Assembly: GCA_018814965.1 (NCBI GenBank)
Contig: JAHIYS010000027.1
Location: 1-7,164 of the forward strand
DNA length: 7,164 nt
Direction: 5' to 3'
Source: Gammaproteobacteria bacterium
GTDB taxonomy: Bacteria > Pseudomonadota > Gammaproteobacteria > UBA9339
In this document: positions 1 to 5,956 of the stretch, piece by piece
How the letters are laid out: each line of letters opens with the position of its first letter
How positions within the stretch are numbered: the stretch's first letter is position 1
Notes under the pieces: generated by a model
Database searches by the model: none
Told to the model about the DNA's origin: nothing
The model's input: the letters and a program-made list of their open reading frames with translations, nothing else
Position numbers and translations under genes: made by a program

Positions 1-623
1 ACATAATATTTATTATAAAAATTTTGGAGATCAACTGGAGTCAGTTTAGATATAACATCCTGCTTCTGGTCAAATGAGGCACCATATGGAAAATCTCCAT
101 AAAGACTTTTAAGGAACTCACTATATGCAACACTTCCCGGCTCCTGTTTTTGCTGCAAAATACGGATTAAAATTTGTTTTTGCACTCTTTTGAATTCATT
201 CTCTGGAAAACTTGGCTCGGTCAAAACAGAGCTGAAAGTTTTCAGCGATTTATTTAAAATGTCAGGATCGGTTAAACACCTCAAAGAAACTGTCGCAACA
301 TCAACATCCACACCAACTGAAAATTGCGCTCCTATTTGATCGAAGTTATCAGCAATTTGATCTGCAGTTAGAGTTTTGGTTCCTTCAGACAACATAGAAC
401 CAGTAAATGAAGCCAAACCAAAGTTTTTACCATTCCATATTGATCCTGCATAAAAAATAACAATAATATCTACCATTGGCAACTCATGTGCTTCAGTGAA
501 CAAAACCCTGGCACCATTTTTTGTAGACCACCTCTGGATATCCAACATCGGCTTGCCAAAAGCTGTTGTGTTTATAATTACTAGCAAAGCCATAACTATA
601 TATTTTAAATTAATGCTCTTCAT
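1..623 (-). CDS. Inactive-type M16 peptidase homologue, secreted (partial)
   Basis: The first 207 codons of a second M16 (pitrilysin/processing-peptidase) family protein; the C-terminal half lies beyond the window edge. Residues 1-23 look like a signal peptide: Lys at 2 and 7, a hydrophobic run from about 8 to 19, then TTAFG before KP, so export to the periplasm is likely. The rest matches the first M16 domain: a beta strand with NGARVLF near 36-42, GSMLSEGT near 75-82, and the domain-closing L..FYNKYY at 199-207. The zinc motif HxxEH is missing: the aligned residues are S72-F-T-G75-S76, so all three ligand/catalytic positions are changed. In two-subunit M16 enzymes one partner is characteristically non-catalytic, so I infer this is the regulatory or substrate-holding subunit of the upstream-encoded zinc peptidase. 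The ATG follows the upstream stop codon directly, so translational coupling is likely. The substrate is unknown. Confidence 0.88.
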   Translation of the reverse strand, partial: MKSINLKYIVMALLVIINTTAFGKPMLDIQRWSTKNGARVLFTEAHELPMVDIIVIFYAGSIWNGKNFGLASFTGSMLSEGTKTLTADQIADNFDQIGAQFSVGVDVDVATVSLRCLTDPDILNKSLKTFSSVLTEPSFPENEFKRVQKQILIRILQQKQEPGSVAYSEFLKSLYGDFPYGASFDQKQDVISKLTPVDLQNFYNKYY

Positions 624-2075
624 CTAGACTCCCTCTTTGGATTCATCAACAGCAGCAGGGATCTTTTCCTCTGTCTTTTTTATCGGTTGCAACTTAGCCA
701 CCGTCAATCTATCTGGGATTAAATATCTGTTAGCGACCTGTTGAATCTGTTCTGGAGTAACTGCTTTGATATTCTGCACATACTGCTGGGATTCTTTCCA
801 TGATAATCCCACCGACTCTAAACTTCCAATTTCGCTTGCCTGAAACCGAATAGAGTCTTTAGCGTATATTTTCGCTGCAATCACTTGCGCTTTAACTCGG
901 TCTAGCTCCCCTTGGCTAACCAAAGTTGTTTGTAACTTTTCAATCTGCTGCTCTAGAGCATTTCTCAATTCTTCTATAGTACTCTTTTGAGCTGGGACAC
1001 CTATTGAAACAAACAATCCATCTAGTCTACTGTATAAATTGTAGTTAATTTCTATACTTGCAGCGATTTGCTCTTTTCTAACTAGATCTTTTTCTAAACG
1101 GGAACTGTCTCCACTACTTAAAATGTTTGCTATAACGTCAAGGGTATAAGCCTCCCATTTCTGATCTGCCGTTTTTAAAACAGGGACATTATATCCCATA
1201 ACTAATAAAGGAAGCTCTGCTGGCGTCTTTACGATAATATTGCGCTCACCCAAAGGAGTTACCTCTTTTTGGGGTTTGGGATTAAAAACATTTGCTCCAG
1301 GAGATTTTCTAGAATAATGCCGCGCCAACGAAAAAAGTTTTTTGACTTTGGTCTTCGCTGCCTTTGGCTTTGCGCCAGACAGCGACCCAAAACACTTCGT
1401 TGCCAAAGCAAAAACATCTTCTGGTTGTACATCACCTACAACCACAACAACAGCATTATTCGGAGCATACCAGTTCTTGTACCAGAGCTTAAGATCATTA
1501 TGGGTCAAATTTTCTATATCATGCATCCAGCCAATAATAGGATTATGATATGGATTTGAAACATACGCAGCAGCCATAAAACGCTCAAAAGTTAAACCAT
1601 TAGGATCATCCTCGGTCCTCATTTTGCGCTCTTCTATAACAACTTGTTTCTCTTTTGCAAAGGAGTCTTCATTAATCAATAATCCCCGCATACGATCAGC
1701 CTCTAAATCAAATGCTATAGCCAATTTATCAGCAGATAATATCTCGTAATAAGATGTATAATCTCGTCCAGTAAAAGCGTTAAACTCTCCACCATTATCA
1801 AAAATAATTTTATCTAATACTCCTGGTCCAAATTTTTTTGTGCCTCTAAACATCATGTGCTCTAACGCATGAGAAATCCCAGTAATCCCATTTGGCTCAT
1901 AACTAGAACCAACCTTATACCATACTTGTGAAATGACTATCGGCGCCCGATGGTCCTCTTTAACAAAGATTTTAAGCCCATTGGACAAGGAGTATTCAGT
2001 AACCTCTCCACTTTTAGCATAAGTAAAGGGGGTTATCGAAACTAGCAGAACAGCTATAATTGTAAGTAATCTCAT
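624..2075 (-). CDS. Secreted zinc metallopeptidase, M16 family
   Basis: A 483-residue M16 peptidase, probably periplasmic. Residues 1-20 form a signal peptide (MRLL, hydrophobic core, cleavage after TYA). The inverted zinc motif HxxEH is intact as H69-A-L-E72-H73, and E149 in VVIEER, 76 residues after H73, fits the third zinc ligand. GGEFNAFTGRDYT (95-107) and the WYAPNNAVVVVVGD strand (202-215) are typical of the first domain. The second domain begins near 276 (GERNIIVKTPAELPLLVMGYNVP) and includes SSRLEKDLVRKEQIA at 324-338. Bacterial members are commonly about 430-460 residues; the extra length here is mainly a basic, Lys-rich stretch at about 232-275 between the domains. A weak Shine-Dalgarno (AGAG) lies about 9 bases before the ATG. 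The next gene follows with no spacer and encodes an M16 homologue without a zinc site, so the two probably form a heterodimer. The substrate cannot be told from sequence. Confidence 0.93.
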   Translation of the reverse strand: MRLLTIIAVLLVSITPFTYAKSGEVTEYSLSNGLKIFVKEDHRAPIVISQVWYKVGSSYEPNGITGISHALEHMMFRGTKKFGPGVLDKIIFDNGGEFNAFTGRDYTSYYEILSADKLAIAFDLEADRMRGLLINEDSFAKEKQVVIEERKMRTEDDPNGLTFERFMAAAYVSNPYHNPIIGWMHDIENLTHNDLKLWYKNWYAPNNAVVVVVGDVQPEDVFALATKCFGSLSGAKPKAAKTKVKKLFSLARHYSRKSPGANVFNPKPQKEVTPLGERNIIVKTPAELPLLVMGYNVPVLKTADQKWEAYTLDVIANILSSGDSSRLEKDLVRKEQIAASIEINYNLYSRLDGLFVSIGVPAQKSTIEELRNALEQQIEKLQTTLVSQGELDRVKAQVIAAKIYAKDSIRFQASEIGSLESVGLSWKESQQYVQNIKAVTPEQIQQVANRYLIPDRLTVAKLQPIKKTEEKIPAAVDESKEGV

Positions 2076-2165
2076 GTAAGTACTCTAAATTATTTTGAGT
2101 TAAATGCAAAGAAAAAAACAAAGACTCTGGATTTAAGCTTAAAGAACTAAAGCATCTTTTGAGTA

Positions 2166-2352
2166 ATTAACCCAGATATTTCATAAGTTATCGTTATAAG
2201 GGGTAAAATACACTACAAAGACAAGGCGAAAGTGAATTTTATGCCCGGAGCATAGTGTCTCCTATGTGACTGGCATAAAATTCACTTTTAACGCTGTATT
2301 TGCAGAGTTATTTTGCCTCGTAATAGATAATTTATGAAATATCCAGGTTAAT
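2166..2352. repeat. Long imperfect palindrome, MITE-like element
   Basis: Two arms of about 80 bp are inverted copies of each other around a centre near 2258. The outer arms share a perfect 12-bp block (GATATTTCATAA at 2175-2186, its complement at 2332-2343). The inner arms share a perfect 17-bp block (2229-2245 against 2272-2288). The core is a further small hairpin, CATAG-TGTCTC-CTATG (2251-2266), which competes with GGAG/CTCC pairing (2247-2250 with 2259-2262). Between the blocks the arms are diverged, with a few mismatches and one or two small gaps. No reading frame is carried. The size, terminal inversion and lack of coding fit a miniature inverted-repeat element or a large palindromic intergenic repeat; copy number elsewhere in the genome is unknown. 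A 9-bp direct repeat CATCTTTTG lies outside it (2153-2161 and 2364-2372) but not flush with the arm ends, so it is weak evidence for a target duplication. Confidence 0.75.
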
Positions 2353-2378
2353 AGCACAGGCACCATCTTTTGCAATAT

Positions 2379-2414
2379 TATAGTTAATTGAAACTCTTAC
2401 AAAAATTAACTATA
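2379..2414. repeat. Perfect 11-bp inverted repeat, possible operator
   Basis: TATAGTTAATT (2379-2389) and its exact reverse complement (2404-2414) are separated by 14 bases. It lies between the large palindrome and the gmhB promoter, about 50 bp upstream of the -10. A dyad of this size and spacing could be a regulator site or cruciform. There is no T-run, so it is not an intrinsic terminator. Its A+T content makes some chance contribution possible. Confidence 0.45.
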
Positions 2415-2460
2415 TTTCCTAAAATATATAGGATCACGCCAGGACTTAACCGCTTTTCTC

Positions 2461-2469
2461 TGCTAGAAT
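2461..2469 (+). promoter_or_regulatory. Extended -10 promoter candidate for gmhB
   Basis: TGCTAGAAT reads as TGn followed by TAGAAT, a 5/6 match to TATAAT in the extended -10 form, which tolerates a poor -35. No good -35 is seen at 17 bp. Transcription would start near 2476, giving a leader of about 23 nt before the gmhB ATG. Inferred from sequence only. Confidence 0.4.
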
Positions 2470-2498
2470 AAGAAAAAATTAAACCTCTTATAAAATTT

Positions 2499-3032
2499 AT
2501 GATTAAACTTATAATCCTCGATCGTGACGGGGTAATTAATGAAGATTCTCCATCTTATATAAGGTCACCAAAAGAGTGGGGGGCGATCCCCGGAAGTTTA
2601 GAAGCGATAGCTAAATTAAATAGGGGTGGCTATAAAGTTGCAGTTGCCACCAATCAATCCGGAATTGCGCGAGGTTATTACAGCTTAGAAACCCTAGACG
2701 CCATTCACCAAAAAATGCTGGATGAAACTAAAGCAGCTGGTGGTGAAATTGCTAAGATTTTCTTTTGTCCACATGGTCCTGAAGATAATTGTGAATGTCG
2801 GAAGCCAAAATCTGGTTTGTTATTACAAGCAGCAAAGCATTTTGAGATCGATCCTTCAGAAATATTGATGATTGGTGACTCTATGCGGGATATCCTTGCT
2901 GCAAAAAATTGTGGGGCAAAAGCAATTTTTGTTAATTCCAGCAACAAAACAAAAGATATGCTAGAAGCAAAAAAATCTGGGATATCTGTGTATGCTGATC
3001 TTGCCCAAGCAGCAGACTCTATCTTACAATAA
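2499..3032 (+). CDS. gmhB: D-glycero-beta-D-manno-heptose-1,7-bisphosphate 7-phosphatase
   Basis: A HAD-superfamily phosphatase that removes the C7 phosphate from heptose 1,7-bisphosphate in the cytoplasm, a step toward ADP-heptose for the LPS inner core. All HAD motifs are visible in 177 residues: motif I LDRDG with nucleophile D8 and acid/base D10, motif II T51-N52 in VATNQSG, Lys102 in the CRKP segment, and motif IV GDSMRD with D127 and D131. The zinc loop typical of GmhB is present as C90-P-H92 with C98-E-C100; it is shorter than the E. coli loop. Length is slightly below the 191 residues of E. coli GmhB. The ATG is the first in frame and puts motif I at the normal distance, but no clear Shine-Dalgarno precedes it. 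It stands alone on the plus strand and is separated from dnaA by 279 bp. A histidinol-phosphate phosphatase is the main alternative in this family; the zinc loop is shared, so GmhB rests on overall similarity. Confidence 0.88.
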   Translation: MIKLIILDRDGVINEDSPSYIRSPKEWGAIPGSLEAIAKLNRGGYKVAVATNQSGIARGYYSLETLDAIHQKMLDETKAAGGEIAKIFFCPHGPEDNCECRKPKSGLLLQAAKHFEIDPSEILMIGDSMRDILAAKNCGAKAIFVNSSNKTKDMLEAKKSGISVYADLAQAADSILQ

Positions 3033-3237
3033 ACCAACTTATTGATTTTAAACATTAACTATTAGCCTCTTTATGTCGTCGAGCTGTCTTTCCCACCAAA
3101 TCCAGGATATTATTTTTAAGCACAGTTGATCCAACCAACTAATTTATAAGCAAAAATTGTCTTTTGCTGCTATTCGTTAGCTTACTAATTTTATAAATGG
3201 CGCCCATATTCCTTACTAATAATATTTTTAGCCCCCC

Positions 3238-3246
3238 TGTGGATAA
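3238..3246 (-). promoter_or_regulatory. Perfect DnaA box upstream of dnaA
   Basis: TGTGGATAA on the plus strand is the exact complement of the consensus DnaA box TTATCCACA. It lies 65 bp before the dnaA start codon and overlaps the -35 position of the proposed promoter. This supports autoregulation by DnaA. It is the only exact box I found in the 279-bp spacer; ATATCCAGA at 3254-3262 is only a 7/9 match. Confidence 0.8.
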
Positions 3247-3268
3247 CTTTTAGATATCCAGATAGAAT
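3240..3268 (+). promoter_or_regulatory. Candidate dnaA promoter
   Basis: TGGATA (3240-3245, 4/6 to TTGACA) and TAGAAT (3263-3268, 5/6 to TATAAT) are separated by 17 bp. Transcription would begin near 3275 and give a leader of about 37 nt. The -35 sits inside the DnaA box, so bound DnaA would block polymerase. This is inference from consensus matching. Confidence 0.4.
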
Positions 3269-3276
3269 ACCCCCCT

Positions 3277-3300
3277 GTTTTATTTTTCGTTTTATTTTTT
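3277..3300 (+). repeat. Tandem 12-bp T-rich repeat in the dnaA leader
   Basis: GTTTTATTTTTC (3277-3288) is followed directly by GTTTTATTTTTT (3289-3300), one mismatch between copies. It lies between the predicted transcription start and the ribosome binding site of dnaA. It would give an unstructured, U-rich leader; in DNA it would melt easily. Confidence 0.6.
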
Positions 3301-3311
3301 AAAGAGGTTTC

Positions 3312-4643
3312 GTGGAACTATCACATTGGCAACAATGCTTGGAACAACTTCAAGAAGAGCTAACAACAAAACAATTTAATACCTGGATTAGACCTGTACA
3401 AGCTGAAATAGAAGAGGGCGGGTTGGTTCTGCTCGTGCCAAATAATTTCGTATTAGAATACATAGCAGAAAATTTTCATCAAAAAATTATCGATATTTTA
3501 AAAACCCTAGGGTGCATTAATGCAAAAGTAAGTTTGGTTATAGGAAGCATCCAACATGCATCGGAAACAATTAGTAAAACAATAAATAAACAAAAAAGCA
3601 TCCCTGCAAGACAAAATAAAGCTCTTAGCTTTCTAAATCCTGCTTTTACCTTTGATACATTTATCGAAGGTAAATCTAATCAACTAGCCAGAGCAGCTGC
3701 ACTGCAAGTATCTCAAAATAGCGGCAAAGCTTACAATCCACTATTTATATATGGAGGGGTTGGTCTTGGTAAAACCCATTTAATGCATGCCATTGGCAAT
3801 ATGATTTTAAAACAAAACCCCAATGCATCAGTTTTATACTTGCATTCAGAGCGTTTCGTAGCTGACATGGTAAGAGCATTACAACGTAATTCAATTAACG
3901 AATTTAAAAAATTTTATCGCTCTTTAGATGCTTTACTAATAGATGATATTCAGTTTTTTGCCGGAAAAGATCGCTCTCAAGAGGAGTTTTTTCATACTTT
4001 TAATGCTCTTTTGGATGCCCAGCAACAGATTATTTTAACCTGCGATCGTTATCCTAAAGAGATCTCCGGCTTAGAAGAACGTTTAAAATCACGTTTTGGC
4101 TGGGGACTAACCATTGCCATCGAGCCTCCTGAGCTCGAAACTCGCGTAGCAATTTTAATTAATAAAGCAGAATGTTCCCGCATCTCTTTACCAGACGACG
4201 TTGCTTTTTTCATCGCAAAACATATCCAATCTAATGTTAGAGAATTAGAAGGGGCGTTAAAAAGGGTAATTGCAAACGCTCATTTTACTGGCCAGCCAAT
4301 AACTTTAAGTTTTGCTAAAGAAGCATTAAAAGATTTGCTCGCGTTACAAGCTAAATTAGTAACCATTGCAAACATTCAAAAAACTGTGGCTGAATACTAT
4401 AAAATCAAAATTTCAGACCTCCTATCAAAGCGCCGTAATCGTTCGATAGCAAGACCTCGCCAAGTTGCCATGACCCTTGCAAAAGAATTAACAAATCATA
4501 GTTTGCCAGAAATCGGGGACTTTTTTGGGGGGAGGGACCATACCACAGTAATTCATGCTCAGCGCACTATTAAAACCCTCATAACAAGCAACCCTAATTT
4601 GGCTGAAGATTACCGCAATTTAATCAGGATTTTATCTACATAA
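3312..4643 (+). CDS. dnaA: Chromosomal replication initiator DnaA
   Basis: An AAA+ ATPase that binds DnaA boxes, melts the origin and recruits helicase. All four domains are present in 443 residues. Domain I (about 1-78) has WQQCLEQLQEELTTKQFNTWIRP. The domain II linker (about 80-107) is short, which accounts for the length below the 467 of E. coli. Domain III has Walker A GGVGLGKT (148-155, K154), Walker B LLIDD (208-212), sensor 1 ILTCDRYPKE (241-250), box VII with arginine finger R261 in RLKSRFGWG, and sensor II R310 in NVRELEGAL. Domain IV (from about 350) has SKRRNRS (372-378) and the DnaA signature GGRDHTTVIHA (406-416). The start is GTG, as in E. coli, four bases after AAGAGG; it aligns with the family N-terminus. 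dnaN follows after 140 bp with its own promoter candidate. A DnaA box over the promoter suggests autoregulation. Nothing is broken or missing. Confidence 0.98.
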   Translation: MELSHWQQCLEQLQEELTTKQFNTWIRPVQAEIEEGGLVLLVPNNFVLEYIAENFHQKIIDILKTLGCINAKVSLVIGSIQHASETISKTINKQKSIPARQNKALSFLNPAFTFDTFIEGKSNQLARAAALQVSQNSGKAYNPLFIYGGVGLGKTHLMHAIGNMILKQNPNASVLYLHSERFVADMVRALQRNSINEFKKFYRSLDALLIDDIQFFAGKDRSQEEFFHTFNALLDAQQQIILTCDRYPKEISGLEERLKSRFGWGLTIAIEPPELETRVAILINKAECSRISLPDDVAFFIAKHIQSNVRELEGALKRVIANAHFTGQPITLSFAKEALKDLLALQAKLVTIANIQKTVAEYYKIKISDLLSKRRNRSIARPRQVAMTLAKELTNHSLPEIGDFFGGRDHTTVIHAQRTIKTLITSNPNLAEDYRNLIRILST

Positions 4644-4740
4644 TCTCCTTTTTCCCCTCTTATAAAAACTTCATTACCCTTCTTCCTCTTCTTTAATATT
4701 CAGGTTATAGTTATAACTGTATTTTTAGTTAATAATGTTG

Positions 4741-4749
4741 TGATAAAAT
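4741..4749 (+). promoter_or_regulatory. Extended -10 promoter candidate for dnaN
   Basis: TGATAAAAT reads as TGn plus TAAAAT (5/6), in the 140-bp dnaA-dnaN spacer, 35 bp before the dnaN ATG. There is no good -35 at 17 bp. A perfect 10-bp palindrome AGTTATAACT lies just upstream at 4709-4718. If used, dnaN and recF could be transcribed apart from dnaA. Confidence 0.35.
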
Positions 4750-4783
4750 AGTTTTTTCTTGTTTGAAATGAGGAAGCTTAGAT

Positions 4784-5896
4784 ATGATGAAATTTTCTAT
4801 AAAAAGAGAAGCGTTACTAAAGCCGCTACAATTAGTAACAGGGGTGGTAGAGCGTAAACAAACAAAGCCTATTCTCTCGCATGTTTTATTAGTAGCAGAA
4901 GATAAGCTTTTAACTTTCATTGGTACCGACCTCGAGGTTGAATTACATGCTTTAATTAACATGGAAACACCTGTAAAAACCCCATCGCAAATCACTCTGC
5001 CTGGGAAAAAATTTCTAGATATCTGTCGCTCTCTTCCTGAAAATAGCACTGTTGAATTAACTGAAAACAAAGGACGTATAACACTATCTTGTGGCCGTAG
5101 CCGTTTTACTATGACCTCTTTACCAACACAAGATTTCCCCCGCTCTCCAGAGCAAAAAACCGTAATGAATTTCAGAATAAAGCAAGGGGATCTACGTCAA
5201 TTAATAGAGAAAACATCCTTCGCCATCCCACAACAAGATGTTCGCCAATATTTAAATGGCCTATTATTTGAAGTAAAAGATGGAACGATTCAAACCTTAG
5301 CAACAGATGGTCATCGGTTAGCAGTGCATAGTATTGCTGCTCCTGTGATAGATAGTTCGCTTGCTCAAGTTATCATTCCACGTAAAGGCGTATTTGAACT
5401 CTTACGCCTATTAGAAGATTCGGATGAAGAGATAGCGGTAAGCTTTAATAACAATATAGTCAATATAAAAGGGAAAAATTTTGTTTTAATCTCTAAGCTA
5501 ATTAGTGGTAAGTTCCCAAATTATAATAAAATTATTCCAAAACGTGGAGAAAAAAGGGTAGAAATAAATTGTAATGACTTAAAACAAGCTTTAATGCGCG
5601 TTGCCATCTTATCTAATGAGTTGTTCCGCAGCGTTCACTTTAAATTGCGTCAAAACACTTTAGTGCTAACCACTAACAACCCAGAACAAGAAGAAGCTGT
5701 AGAGGAGTTATCCATTGATTATAAAGGAGAAAATTTAGATATCATCTTTAATGTTGGGTATTTTGTTGATATCTTAAATGTTCTTGAAACCGAAAAGATC
5801 AATCTTTTTTTCAAAAAAGGGGACAGCGGAATTGTGATTGAAGAAGTAAATAGCAATCCAAATTGTTTATATGTTCTTATGCCAATTAGGCAGTAA
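4784..5896 (+). CDS. dnaN: DNA polymerase III beta subunit (sliding clamp)
   Basis: The ring-shaped dimeric clamp that tethers the replicase to DNA. The 370 residues are close to the 366 of E. coli and align along the whole length. Landmarks are FSIKREALLKPLQLVTGVVE at 4-23, LTFIGTDLEVEL (43-54), the domain I end GRSRFTMTSLPTQDFP, QDVRQYLNGLLFE and TDGHRLAVHS in domain II, PRKGVFELLRLLED, SKLISGKFPNY, and the domain III AILSNELFRSVHF and NNPEQEEAVEE. The C-terminus YVLMPIRQ matches the conserved VMPMR end that forms part of the protein-binding pocket. Two ATGs are adjacent; the first (4784) is 9 bases after TGAGGA and is preferred, while the second gives the E. coli-like MKF start. recF follows after 60 bp, so the two are probably cotranscribed. 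Confidence 0.98.
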   Translation: MMKFSIKREALLKPLQLVTGVVERKQTKPILSHVLLVAEDKLLTFIGTDLEVELHALINMETPVKTPSQITLPGKKFLDICRSLPENSTVELTENKGRITLSCGRSRFTMTSLPTQDFPRSPEQKTVMNFRIKQGDLRQLIEKTSFAIPQQDVRQYLNGLLFEVKDGTIQTLATDGHRLAVHSIAAPVIDSSLAQVIIPRKGVFELLRLLEDSDEEIAVSFNNNIVNIKGKNFVLISKLISGKFPNYNKIIPKRGEKRVEINCNDLKQALMRVAILSNELFRSVHFKLRQNTLVLTTNNPEQEEAVEELSIDYKGENLDIIFNVGYFVDILNVLETEKINLFFKKGDSGIVIEEVNSNPNCLYVLMPIRQ

Positions 5897-5921
5897 GATA
5901 TTTAAGTAACAAACACCGGCC

Positions 5922-5944
5922 AATCAATGTAATTCATTGATTTT
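5922..5944 (+). terminator. Hairpin with short T-run between dnaN and recF
   Basis: AATCAATG (5922-5929) and CATTGATT (5935-5942) form a perfect 8-bp stem with a 5-base loop, ending in TTTT at 5941-5944. The stem has only two G:C pairs, so as an intrinsic terminator it would be weak and leaky. It may lower recF expression relative to dnaN, or shape the 5' side of the recF start. It begins 26 bp after the dnaN stop and ends 12 bp before the recF ATG. Confidence 0.4.
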
Positions 5945-5956
5945 AATTATAATATT

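Larger units (their letters stand above)
2076..2498. other. Divergent intergenic region, 423 bp
   Basis: The spacer between the leftward M16 genes and rightward gmhB. I see no credible gene in it. It holds a roughly 187-bp imperfect palindrome (2166-2352), an 11-bp inverted repeat (2379-2414), a small TCCTA/TAGGA hairpin (2417-2433) and an extended -10 promoter for gmhB (2461-2469). Promoter signals for the M16 pair should lie in about 2076-2170 on the minus strand, but I could not pick a convincing -35/-10 pair there. Because both flanking genes start here, the palindrome is not needed as a terminator for either. Confidence 0.8.

Noticed and set aside
1269..1559. Open frame of 96 codons on the plus strand, and an overlapping one at 1342-1548
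   Set aside because: They lie antisense within the well-supported M16 peptidase gene, have no recognisable motifs and no ribosome binding site; they are shadows of it.
2705..3055. Open frame of 116 codons antisense to gmhB
   Set aside because: The plus-strand gmhB has every HAD motif; the antisense frame has a composition typical of a shadow and no motifs.
3055..3138. Minus-strand frame of 27 codons with a TTG start between gmhB and dnaA
   Set aside because: The peptide (ending KTARRHKEANS) reads like protein but is very short, has no ribosome binding site and a stop directly upstream. It could be a gene remnant, but I cannot assign it.
4632..4640. TTATCTACA at the end of dnaA as a second DnaA box
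   Set aside because: It differs from the consensus at a conserved C and lies in coding sequence; in AT-rich DNA a single such match is expected by chance.
4729..5070. Open frame of 113 codons antisense to the start of dnaN
   Set aside because: It overlaps the conserved N-terminal part of dnaN and its upstream signals; no family resemblance.
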